6,941 bases of DNA from Gammaproteobacteria bacterium RBG_16_57_12 (GTDB taxonomy: Bacteria > Pseudomonadota > Gammaproteobacteria > RBG-16-57-12): assembly GCA_001801365.1 (NCBI GenBank), contig MGXL01000008.1, forward strand, positions 7,369 to 14,309. The letters run 5' to 3'. The translations under genes and the position numbers were made by a program. Under the pieces are notes generated by a model. The model saw only the letters and a list, made by a program, of their open reading frames with translations. It searched no databases and had not been told where the DNA came from. Shown one piece after another: positions 1 to 6,285 of the stretch (positions are counted from its first letter, which is position 1; each line of letters begins with the position of its first letter).

Positions 1-737
1 GCCATGCCGAGGCGCGCGGCGAAATCAAACCCGGCGATACCCTGATCGAGGCGACCAGCGGCAACACCGGCATCGCCCTGGCCATGGTGGCGGCGATGAA
101 GGATTATCGCCTGGTACTGATCATGCCGGAGAATATGAGCCTGGAGCGGCGCGGGGTGATGAAGGCCTATGGCGCCGAGATCATCCTGGTTACCCGGCAG
201 CAGGGCATGGAGGGGGCGCGTGATCTGGCGCTGGAGATGGCAGCGGCAGGCAAAGGCAAGGTGCTCGATCAGTTCGCCAACCCCGACAATCCCTGCGCCC
301 ATTATGAAGGCACCGGCCCGGAGATCTGGCGCGACACCTGGGGCCGTATCACCCACTTCGTCAGCGCCATGGGCACCACCGGCACCATCATGGGTACCTC
401 GCGTTATCTCAAGGAACAGAACCCCGCCATTCAGATCATCGGCGTGCAGCCGGAGGAGGGCGCCAGCATTCCCGGCATCCGCCGCTGGCCCGAGGCCTAT
501 CTGCCCAGGATTTACGAACCGCGCCGCGTCGACCGGATCATGGATGTCGGCCAGCCCGAGGCCGAGGACATGACGCGCGCCCTGGCCGAGCAGGAAGGCA
601 TCTTCGCCGGGATCTCCTCCGGCGGCGCGGTGGCCGCCGCCCTGCGCCTGTCGCGCGAAGTGGAACAGGCGGTGATTGTCAGCATCGTCTGCGATCGCGG
701 CGACCGTTATCTATCTACTGATGTATTTCCCGCGTGA
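1..737 (+). CDS. cysM: Cysteine synthase B (O-acetylserine sulfhydrylase B), 5'-truncated by window edge
   Basis: This PLP enzyme makes cysteine from O-acetylserine and sulfide (CysM can also use thiosulfate) in the cytoplasm. The frame is open from base 3 and gives 244 residues, so about 55-60 N-terminal residues, including the PLP-binding lysine, lie outside the window. The Met codon at 84 is internal, because conserved sequence precedes it: the substrate loop TSGNTGIALAM is encoded around 57-90. Other CysM hallmarks are YGAEIILV, QGMEGARDLALEMA, DQFANPDNP, the PLP-phosphate glycine loop SAMGTTGTI, QPEEGASIPGIRRWP (the RRWP stretch separates CysM from CysK), GIFAGISSGGAVAAA and the C-terminal CDRGDRYLST. 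The C-terminus is complete and no frameshift is seen. The stop is 11 bp before the next gene, so the two are probably co-transcribed. Assignment to CysM rather than CysK or cystathionine beta-synthase is firm by motif. Confidence 0.95.
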   Translation, partial: HAEARGEIKPGDTLIEATSGNTGIALAMVAAMKDYRLVLIMPENMSLERRGVMKAYGAEIILVTRQQGMEGARDLALEMAAAGKGKVLDQFANPDNPCAHYEGTGPEIWRDTWGRITHFVSAMGTTGTIMGTSRYLKEQNPAIQIIGVQPEEGASIPGIRRWPEAYLPRIYEPRRVDRIMDVGQPEAEDMTRALAEQEGIFAGISSGGAVAAALRLSREVEQAVIVSIVCDRGDRYLSTDVFPA

Positions 738-748
738 GTGGCTGAGCG

Positions 749-1534
749 ATGAATGTCTTCGCCTTCGATATCGAAACCATACCTGATGTGGAGGCCGGCC
801 GGCGCCTCCACAATCTGGAGGGCTTGAGTGACAAGGATGTCGCCAGCGTGATGTTTCATCAACGGCGGCAGGAGACCGGCGACAGTGATTTTCTGCGCCT
901 GCACCTGCACCGGATCGTAGCCATCTCCGCGGTATTCCGCAGCCGCGATAGCTTCAAGGTCTGGTCGCTGGGCGATCCGGACTCTGGCGAGGCGGAACTG
1001 ATACAACGCTTTTTCGACGGCATCGAAAAATACACGCCGACCCTGGTGTCCTGGAATGGTGGGGGGTTTGATTTGCCGGTGCTGCATTACCGCGCTCTCC
1101 GGCATGGCATCGTGGCGCGGCGCTACTGGGAGACCGGCGACGAAGACAACAACTTCCGCTGGAACAATTACCTCAGCCGTTATCATAGCCGCCATACCGA
1201 TCTGATGGATGTATTGGCCGCCTATCAGGCGCGCGCCAACGCACCGCTGGATGACGTCGCCACCCTGCTCGGCCTTCCCGGCAAGATGGGCATGAGCGGC
1301 GCCAAGGTCTGGGACAGTTATCTGGCGGGGAATATCGCTGGGATCAGAAATTACTGCGAGACCGATGTGCTCAATACCTACCTGGTCTATCTGCGCTTCG
1401 AACTCATACGCGGGCGCCTGACTCATGAAGCCTATGCCAGGGAATGCCAGCTGGTGCGGGACTATCTCGCCCAATCCGACCAAACCCATCTCCGGGAGTT
1501 TCTGACGGCCTGGTCACAGAGCCAGATAACCTGA
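749..1534 (+). CDS. Stand-alone PolB-like 3'-5' exonuclease, DEDDy type
   Basis: This is a 261-residue protein with an RNase H-like exonuclease fold, of the family called 'predicted 3'-5' exonuclease, PolB-like' (DNA_pol_B_exo2). The acidic motifs are in order: Exo I FDIET (D7, E9), Exo II SWNGGGFDLPVL (D108) and Exo III YCETD (Y202, D206). The Tyr four residues before the last Asp makes it DEDDy. A further HTDLMDVL segment (D151) and GLPGKMGMSG are also typical of the family. There is no polymerase domain, signal peptide or membrane segment, so it should be a soluble metal-dependent nuclease on DNA or RNA; the natural substrate is not evident. The start is well defined: an in-frame TGA at 743-745 lies just before ATG 749, and a weak GAGTGG ribosome site overlaps the cysM stop. 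It sits 3 bp before rlmD, which suggests coupled expression, possibly with RNA or DNA maintenance. Confidence 0.88.
   Translation: MNVFAFDIETIPDVEAGRRLHNLEGLSDKDVASVMFHQRRQETGDSDFLRLHLHRIVAISAVFRSRDSFKVWSLGDPDSGEAELIQRFFDGIEKYTPTLVSWNGGGFDLPVLHYRALRHGIVARRYWETGDEDNNFRWNNYLSRYHSRHTDLMDVLAAYQARANAPLDDVATLLGLPGKMGMSGAKVWDSYLAGNIAGIRNYCETDVLNTYLVYLRFELIRGRLTHEAYARECQLVRDYLAQSDQTHLREFLTAWSQSQIT
788..811 (+). repeat. Perfect 8-bp inverted repeat (potential hairpin) early in the exonuclease gene
   Basis: The arms GTGGAGGC (788-795) and GCCTCCAC (804-811) are perfectly complementary around an 8-nt GC-only loop, CGGCCGGC. The structure covers codons 14-21 of the exonuclease gene. No T-run follows, so it is not a standard intrinsic terminator. 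It may be a chance product of GC-rich codons; any effect on translation or mRNA stability is speculative. Confidence 0.45.
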
Positions 1535-1537
1535 TCC

Positions 1538-2863
1538 ATGTCGCGCACCCATAAACGCCTGCCTGACCAGGCCATCACCGCCACCATCGAATCCCTGACC
1601 CACGAGGGTAAAGGTGTCAGCCATATCGACGACAAGGTGGTGTTCATCGACGGCGCGCTGCCGGGCGAAGAAGTCATGTTTCGCTATACAAAAAGGCAAC
1701 GCCGCTATGATGAAGGACGCGTCGACCAAGTGCTGCGCGCTTCAGCGGATCGAGTGGAGCCTAAATGCAGCCACTATGGCCTCTGTGGTGGTTGCAGCCT
1801 GATGCACATGGATCCGGCGGCACAGATCAAGGCGAAACAGCAGATGCTGCTGGATGATCTGCGCCATCTCGGCAAGGTTGAACCGGAGCAGATCCTCGAG
1901 CCCCTGACCGGACCGCGCTGGGGCTATCGGCGCAAGGCGCGGCTGGGCGTCAAATATGTCGCGAAAAAGGGCAAGGTGCTGGTGGGCTTTCGCGAGAAGG
2001 GCGCCCCCTATCTGGCCGATCTGAGCCGCTGCGAGGTATTGCATCCTGAGGTGGGTTATCGGCTGGAGGCCTTGAGTGATGTGATCGGGCAGTTGCAAGC
2101 CAAGGATCAGATTGCCCAGATCGAGGTGGCGATCAGCGATGAGCTTACCGCGCTGGTGTTTCGCAATCTGGTGGCCCTGTCCGATGGCGATCAGGACAAA
2201 CTCCGCAGTTACGCCAGCGCCAACCATATCCACTTATATCTGCAACCCAAAGGACCTGACAGCATCTTTCTCCTCTGGCCGGAACATAGCCGGCTGGTCT
2301 ATGCACTGCCTGAATATGACCTGCACCTGGAATTTCGGCCCACCGATTTTACCCAGGTGAACATGGACATCAACCGGCGCATGATTCCCCGGGCGTTACA
2401 GCTGCTGGAGCCGCAGCCCGAAGATGTCGTGCTGGATCTGTTCTGTGGCCTGGGCAATTTTTCCCTGCCGCTGGCGCGACAGGTCAGCAAGGTGATCGGC
2501 GTGGAGGGCGAGGCCGGCCTGGTGCAGCGGGCGCAGGACAACGCCACGCGCAACGCGATTACCAATGCCGAGTTTCATGTCGCCAATCTGGCCGGGGATG
2601 TGTCTGTCTATCCCTGGCTGAGACAGCATTATGACAAGATACTGCTCGACCCGCCGCGCACCGGCGCCCTGGAGGTATTGCCGCAACTGGCCAGATTTGC
2701 GCCCGAGCGCATGGTCTATGTATCCTGCAATCCGGCCACCCTGGCGCGCGACGCCGGAGAGCTGGCGCACAAGTACGGCTATCGCCTGGCCAGCGCCGGT
2801 GTCATGGACATGTTCCCGCATACCGCGCATGTGGAATCCATTGCATTATTCATCCGAAAATAG
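1538..2863 (+). CDS. rlmD: 23S rRNA (uracil-1939-C5)-methyltransferase RlmD
   Basis: This is a 441-residue SAM-dependent enzyme that methylates C5 of a 23S rRNA uridine (U1939 in E. coli numbering); it was formerly called RumA. It starts with a TRAM RNA-binding domain (about residues 8-68, including IESLTHEGKGVSHID). Four cysteines follow for a [4Fe-4S] cluster: C77, C83 and C86 in CSHYGLCGGC, and C165 in SRCEVLHP. The C-terminal Rossmann methyltransferase has FRPTDFTQVN (270 region), the SAM loop LDLFCGLGNFSLPLA (299-313), LLDPPRTGA (369-377), the catalytic cysteine C397 in YVSCNPATLARD, and the general base E433 in HVESIALF. Length is close to the E. coli enzyme. The Fe-S cysteines and TRAM domain separate it from TrmA, and its length and motif layout favour RlmD over the shorter RlmC. 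No clear Shine-Dalgarno is seen; the 3-bp gap after the exonuclease stop suggests translational coupling. Confidence 0.95.
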   Translation: MSRTHKRLPDQAITATIESLTHEGKGVSHIDDKVVFIDGALPGEEVMFRYTKRQRRYDEGRVDQVLRASADRVEPKCSHYGLCGGCSLMHMDPAAQIKAKQQMLLDDLRHLGKVEPEQILEPLTGPRWGYRRKARLGVKYVAKKGKVLVGFREKGAPYLADLSRCEVLHPEVGYRLEALSDVIGQLQAKDQIAQIEVAISDELTALVFRNLVALSDGDQDKLRSYASANHIHLYLQPKGPDSIFLLWPEHSRLVYALPEYDLHLEFRPTDFTQVNMDINRRMIPRALQLLEPQPEDVVLDLFCGLGNFSLPLARQVSKVIGVEGEAGLVQRAQDNATRNAITNAEFHVANLAGDVSVYPWLRQHYDKILLDPPRTGALEVLPQLARFAPERMVYVSCNPATLARDAGELAHKYGYRLASAGVMDMFPHTAHVESIALFIRK

Positions 2864-2879
2864 CACTGTACACTCCATC

Positions 2880-3359
2880 ATGCCCCTCGAGATCGAACGA
2901 AAATTTCTGGTGAAGGACGAGCGCTGGCGCGAGCAGGCTCAGGATGGCGTGTTGATGCGCCAGGGCTATCTGAGCGGCACGGAACGGGCCTCGGTACGAG
3001 TGCGGCTCTGCGGTGATCAGGCCCACCTCAATATCAAAAGCGCCACCCTGGGGGTGCGGCGCAGCGAATATGATTACGAGATTCCGCTGGTGGATGCCTT
3101 GGAGATGCTGGACCATCTTTGCGAGAAACCGCTGATCGAGAAGACTCGCTATCATGTGCGCCACGACCATCATGACTGGGAAGTGGATGTCTTCGGCGGC
3201 GACAATGCCGGGCTGGTGGTCGCGGAGCTGGAGCTGACTCACGAACAGGAAAGCTTCGCGCTCCCGCCCTGGGTGGGCGCAGAGGTGTCGCATGACCCGC
3301 GCTATTACAATGTCTGCCTGGTCAAGCATCCTTATAAACTCTGGAAGGATCAGACCTGA
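2880..3359 (+). CDS. Single-domain CYTH / triphosphate tunnel metalloenzyme, probable inorganic triphosphatase
   Basis: This 159-residue protein is essentially one CYTH domain. The signature ExExK is at the extreme N-terminus (E4, E6, K8 in LEIERKFLV). The other charged tunnel residues are in the expected order: R40 and R42 (VRVR), K53 (NIKSA), E65/E67 region (EYDYEI), K88 and R90 (EKTRY), E101 and D103 (WEVDVF), E116 and E118 (VAELEL), and the C-terminal DPRYYN. Such short bacterial proteins, for example the characterised one from Nitrosomonas europaea, hydrolyse tripolyphosphate with a divalent metal in the cytoplasm; the substrate here is inferred. The reading frame is open further upstream, but that part is the overlap with rlmD in another frame. 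ATG 2880 places the CYTH motif correctly at the N-terminus. No good ribosome site precedes it. It is 16 bp after rlmD and 5 bp before the binding-protein gene. Adenylate cyclase or thiamine-triphosphatase activity is a less likely alternative. Confidence 0.88.
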   Translation: MPLEIERKFLVKDERWREQAQDGVLMRQGYLSGTERASVRVRLCGDQAHLNIKSATLGVRRSEYDYEIPLVDALEMLDHLCEKPLIEKTRYHVRHDHHDWEVDVFGGDNAGLVVAELELTHEQESFALPPWVGAEVSHDPRYYNVCLVKHPYKLWKDQT

Positions 3360-3364
3360 GCGCC

Positions 3365-4855
3365 ATGACACCACGCGCGGGAATCTTGCCTCGGCTGCTC
3401 ATCGTGCTGCTGGCCCTGTGTCTGATCTCGTGCAGCAAACCGGAGGCAGATGTATTGCGCTTTGGCCTCTCCAGCGCGCCCGTCACCCTCGACCCGCGCT
3501 TCGCCACCGATGCCACCTCCGAACGCATCAACCGCCTGCTGTACGACCGGCTGGTGGATTTCAATGAGGCCTCCCAGCCGGTTCCGGCGCTGGCACACTG
3601 GCAACCACTCTCACCCACGCACTACCGTTTCACACTCGATGCCGGCCGCCGGCCGTTCCATCACGGGCGCGCGCTGACTGCCCAGGATGTGCGCGCCACC
3701 TATGAATTCATTTTACTGGCGGATAACGGATCACCGCACCGCTCGTCATTATCCCTGATCGAACATATCGAGACGCCTGATCCACAGACCGTGGATTTTC
3801 ATTTATCCCGCCCCGATCCTTTATTCCCCGGCTACCTGGTCATCGGCATCCTGCCGGCCGAACTCATGGCCAAAAAGCATCCGTTCAACAGCGAGCCGGT
3901 GGGCAGCGGGCCGTTTCGCTTTGTGGCATGGCCGGAAGAGGGGCGCCTGCAACTGGTGCGTGGTGTCGACCGCCAGGCCTTCGAGTTTTTGCGCGTGATG
4001 GATCCGACCGTGCGTTCGCTGAAACTTATCCGTGGCGAGATCGACATGCTGGAAAACAATCTGCCTCCGGAGTTGATCACCTATCTGGAAGGCATCAAGA
4101 CCCTCACAGTGGAACGGCATCCAGGCTCGAATTTCAGTTACCTGGGCTTCAACATGCAGGACCCTGTGGTGGGCCGGCGTGAAGTGCGTCAGGCCATTGC
4201 CCATGCCCTGGACCGTGACGCGATCATCCGTTATGTGCTGGGCGGGGCGGCCCATCCGGCCACTTCGATCCTGCCGCCACAGCATTGGGCTGGCGATCCC
4301 GATCTGCCACTGTATGCCTATGATCCGGCCAGGGCCCGGCAGTTGCTCGGCCAGGTGGTGGTAAATGGACAGCCGCTGCATATCACCTACAAGACCTCCA
4401 ATGACCCGTTCCGTGTCCGTCTGGCCACCATCATCCAGCAACAGCTGGCAGAGGTCGGCATCGAGGTGGACCTGCGCAGTTACGACTGGGGCACCTTCTA
4501 TGGCGATATCAAGAATGGCCATTTTCAGATGTTCAGCCTGGCCTGGGTGGGGATCAAGACACCGGATATCTTTCGCTATGCCTTTCATGGCGCCTCGGTG
4601 CCGCCCAATGGCGCCAATCGCGGCCGCTACACCAATCAGGCCGTCGACAGCCTGCTCGATGCCATCCAGAATCAGCAGGACCTGACCGAACTGGCCAGCA
4701 ACTATCGCGCGTTACAGCAGCTGATCAACGAAGACCTGCCCTACGTGCCGCTGTGGTATGAAGACCATGTATTCATCGCCCGTCAGGGAATCCACGGTTA
4801 TGAGATTTCTGCTGATGGCAATTATGATGGGCTGATCACGGTTAGAAGATACTGA
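3365..4855 (+). CDS. Peptide-type ABC transporter substrate-binding lipoprotein (SBP_bac_5, DppA/OppA-like)
   Basis: This 496-residue extracytoplasmic receptor would deliver a peptide or similar solute to the permeases encoded downstream. The N-terminus is a lipoprotein signal: R4 and R10, a hydrophobic run (11-21), and lipobox LISC with lipidated C23, followed by Ser-Lys. No cysteine occurs after C23. Family 5 features follow in order: LRFGLSSAPVTLDPRFATDA (31-50), INRLLYDRLVDF, GRALTAQDVRATYEF (101-115), EPVGSGPFRFVAW (177-189), LGFNMQDPVVGRREVRQAIAHALDRDAII (260-288, the classic hinge-side block) and LPYVPLWYED near the C-terminus. Length is slightly under the usual 500-540. The cognate substrate cannot be read from the sequence; dipeptides, oligopeptides, murein peptides, opines or nickel complexes are all handled by this family. 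GGAAGGA at 3343-3349 is rather far (15 nt) from the start, so coupling to the CYTH gene 5 bp upstream is plausible. Confidence 0.93.
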   Translation: MTPRAGILPRLLIVLLALCLISCSKPEADVLRFGLSSAPVTLDPRFATDATSERINRLLYDRLVDFNEASQPVPALAHWQPLSPTHYRFTLDAGRRPFHHGRALTAQDVRATYEFILLADNGSPHRSSLSLIEHIETPDPQTVDFHLSRPDPLFPGYLVIGILPAELMAKKHPFNSEPVGSGPFRFVAWPEEGRLQLVRGVDRQAFEFLRVMDPTVRSLKLIRGEIDMLENNLPPELITYLEGIKTLTVERHPGSNFSYLGFNMQDPVVGRREVRQAIAHALDRDAIIRYVLGGAAHPATSILPPQHWAGDPDLPLYAYDPARARQLLGQVVVNGQPLHITYKTSNDPFRVRLATIIQQQLAEVGIEVDLRSYDWGTFYGDIKNGHFQMFSLAWVGIKTPDIFRYAFHGASVPPNGANRGRYTNQAVDSLLDAIQNQQDLTELASNYRALQQLINEDLPYVPLWYEDHVFIARQGIHGYEISADGNYDGLITVRRY

Positions 4856-4856
4856 G

Positions 4857-5342
4857 ATGCAAGGGCCGCGCCTAGAAATCTCACTGCAACATCAGACCCT
4901 CCATCTCTGGCGGGGGGAGCAATGCATGCGCGAATATCCGGTCTCAAGCGCCCGCAATGGCGCGGGAGAACAGTCCGGCAGCGGTTGTACCCCGCGCGGC
5001 CTCCATGTCATCCGTGCGCGCATCGGTGCGGGTTGTGCGGCAAACACCGTATTCATCGGGCGTCGGCCCAGCGGCGAGTGCTATACACCCGAACTGGGCC
5101 GGCGGTTTCCCGAGCGAGACTGGATCCTGAGCCGTATCCTCTGGCTGAGCGGTTGCGAACCCGGCAGGAACCGGCTGGGCAAGGTCGATACCCTGCGCCG
5201 TTATATCTATATCCACGGCTGTCCCGATGAACTTCCCCTGGGGGTAGCTTTGTCCCATGGCTGTATTCGCATGCGCAACAGCGATATCATGGAGTTATTT
5301 GAACTGGTCGCACCGGGTACGCCGGTGATGATCCGGGAATAA
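4857..5342 (+). CDS. YkuD-family L,D-transpeptidase-fold enzyme without signal peptide; possible cytoplasmic L,D-carboxypeptidase
   Basis: This 161-residue protein is almost entirely a YkuD catalytic domain. The N-terminal strand pair RLEISLQHQTLHLW and the YPVSSARNG segment match the start of the domain. The active site is YIHGCPDE (H120) and SHGCIRMRN, with nucleophile C136 preceded by H134 and followed by R138. There is no signal peptide, membrane helix, LysM or peptidoglycan-binding domain, and it has seven cysteines (23, 44, 60, 75, 100, 122, 136), so a cytoplasmic location is likely. Periplasmic relatives cross-link murein or attach Lpp. Signal-less YkuD proteins have been reported as L,D-carboxypeptidases that remove the terminal D-Ala of recycled tetrapeptides (ElsL of Acinetobacter). 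That activity is an inference here. ATG 4857 lies 1 bp after the binding-protein stop with a weak AGAAG at 4844-4848. It sits inside the transporter operon, between receptor and permease. A strongly led internal Met at 4926 would delete conserved strands. Confidence 0.87.
   Translation: MQGPRLEISLQHQTLHLWRGEQCMREYPVSSARNGAGEQSGSGCTPRGLHVIRARIGAGCAANTVFIGRRPSGECYTPELGRRFPERDWILSRILWLSGCEPGRNRLGKVDTLRRYIYIHGCPDELPLGVALSHGCIRMRNSDIMELFELVAPGTPVMIRE
4912..4919 (+). promoter_or_regulatory. Internal Shine-Dalgarno-like site inside the YkuD gene
   Basis: GGGGGGAG lies 6 nt before the in-frame ATG at 4926 (Met24 of the YkuD protein) and is stronger than the site before ATG 4857. The first 23 residues carry conserved beta strands of the domain, so I keep the longer start. 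This site could give a shorter product, or it may simply reflect Trp-Arg-Gly-Glu codons. Confidence 0.25.
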
Positions 5343-5353
5343 GCCAAACCTCT

Positions 5354-6283
5354 ATGTTGGGATTTTTTACTTCACGATTGATCAGCGCCGCCATCGTTAT
5401 TCTGGGTGTGTGCTGCATCGTGTTTCTCTTTATCCATCTGATCCCGGGCGATCCGATTGAAGTGATGCTGGGTGAGTCCGCTCAGCCGGCCGACCGGGAG
5501 GCACTGCGTCACGCCCTGGGTCTGGATCAACCCATCGGACAACAACTCCTGCATTATTTGCAGGGGCTGGCCCGCTTCGATCTGGGACAATCCCTGCATT
5601 CACACCGCCCCATCAACGAGATGCTGCTGGAGCGCATCCCGGCAACCGCCGAGCTGGCGGTGGCCGGTCTGGCGGTGGCGGTGCTGTTGTCCTTTCCCCT
5701 CGGGGTCATCGCCGCGACCCGTCAGCATACTCCGTGGGACTACGGCACCATGGGATTCGCCATGCTGGGCGTATCCATTCCGCATTTCGTCATGGGGCCG
5801 CTGTTGATCCTGATATTTTCCGTCGGACTGGGCTGGTTTCCGGTGAGCGGCCGGGAAGGGCTGCTCTCCCTGGTATTGCCGGCCGTGACGCTGGGCACGG
5901 CCCTGGCTGCGGTATTGTCGCGCATGGTGCGCGCCTCATTGCTGGAAGTGCTCAACGAGGATTATATCCGCACCGCGCGCGCCAAGGGTCTGGATGAGCG
6001 GCGGGTGGTCTGGCGTCATGCGCTGCGCAATGCCCTGTTGCCGGTGGTTACTTTGCTGGGTTTGCAACTGGGCGCCTTGCTCGGCGGCGCAGTGATTACC
6101 GAGGCGGTATTCTCCTGGCCGGGTATCGGTCAGTTGACCGTGGAGGCGATCCAGCGGCGCGATTATCCGGTGGTGCAGGCCTGCGTGCTCCTGATCAGTC
6201 TGACCTATGTGGTGGTCAACACCCTCACTGATCTCGTCTATGCCTGGCTGGACCCGCGGGTGCGCCTGGGCGAGGGGGAGTGA
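5354..6283 (+). CDS. Peptide-type ABC transporter permease, DppB/OppB/GsiC-like
   Basis: This 309-residue inner-membrane subunit forms half of the import channel. It starts with the usual DppB-type first helix (about residues 9-30) and the motif LIPGDPIEVMLGE (29-41). GLDQPIGQQLLHYL (56-69), DLGQSLHSHRPI (76-87) and RIPATAELA (94-102) then lead into the permease core. Further hydrophobic segments are near 101-121, 134-158, 172-190, 229-250 and 275-297. The EAA loop that contacts the ATPase is DYIRTARAKGL (203-213) followed by HALRNALLPVVT. FSWPGIGQLTVEAIQRRDYPVVQ (253-275) and the C-terminal DLVYAWLDPRVR are hallmarks of the DppB subfamily. Length is typical. It starts 11 bp after the YkuD gene without an obvious ribosome site, and ends 2 bp before the partner permease. 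The substrate is not evident from the permease itself. Confidence 0.95.
   Translation: MLGFFTSRLISAAIVILGVCCIVFLFIHLIPGDPIEVMLGESAQPADREALRHALGLDQPIGQQLLHYLQGLARFDLGQSLHSHRPINEMLLERIPATAELAVAGLAVAVLLSFPLGVIAATRQHTPWDYGTMGFAMLGVSIPHFVMGPLLILIFSVGLGWFPVSGREGLLSLVLPAVTLGTALAAVLSRMVRASLLEVLNEDYIRTARAKGLDERRVVWRHALRNALLPVVTLLGLQLGALLGGAVITEAVFSWPGIGQLTVEAIQRRDYPVVQACVLLISLTYVVVNTLTDLVYAWLDPRVRLGEGE
6273..6280 (+). promoter_or_regulatory. Ribosome binding site supporting a GTG start of the second permease
   Basis: AGGGGGAG ends 5 nt before GTG 6286. It lies within the last codons of the preceding permease, as expected for tightly packed partner genes, and it favours the GTG over the next in-frame ATG (6340-6342), which falls inside the first membrane helix. 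Confidence 0.65.
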
Positions 6284-6285
6284 CG

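Noticed and set aside
84..86. ATG 84 as the real start of the cysteine synthase
   Set aside because: Conserved CysM sequence, including the TSGNTG substrate loop, is encoded in frame upstream from base 3, so the gene is cut by the window edge rather than starting here.
788..811. Intrinsic terminator at the exonuclease hairpin
   Set aside because: No T-run follows the stem, and it lies inside an intact reading frame.
707..1489. Long antisense open frame (260 codons) opposite the exonuclease gene
   Set aside because: Its translation has no recognisable motif and mirrors the codon bias of the plus-strand gene, whose catalytic motifs are intact. It is a GC-rich shadow.
2631..2879. N-terminal extension of the CYTH protein to an upstream ATG
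   Set aside because: The extension overlaps the catalytic end of rlmD in another frame, and the ExExK motif belongs at the N-terminus, as obtained from ATG 2880.
1978..3557. Four exact Chi octamers GCTGGTGG (1978-1985, 3086-3093, 3212-3219, 3550-3557)
   Set aside because: They fall in coding sequence at Leu-Val-type codons common in GC-rich genes, and Chi function of this octamer is established only for E. coli and close relatives.
3821..4588. Long antisense open frame (255 codons) opposite the binding-protein gene
   Set aside because: Low-information, His/Gln/Arg-rich translation without domains, lying entirely over a clear SBP_bac_5 gene.
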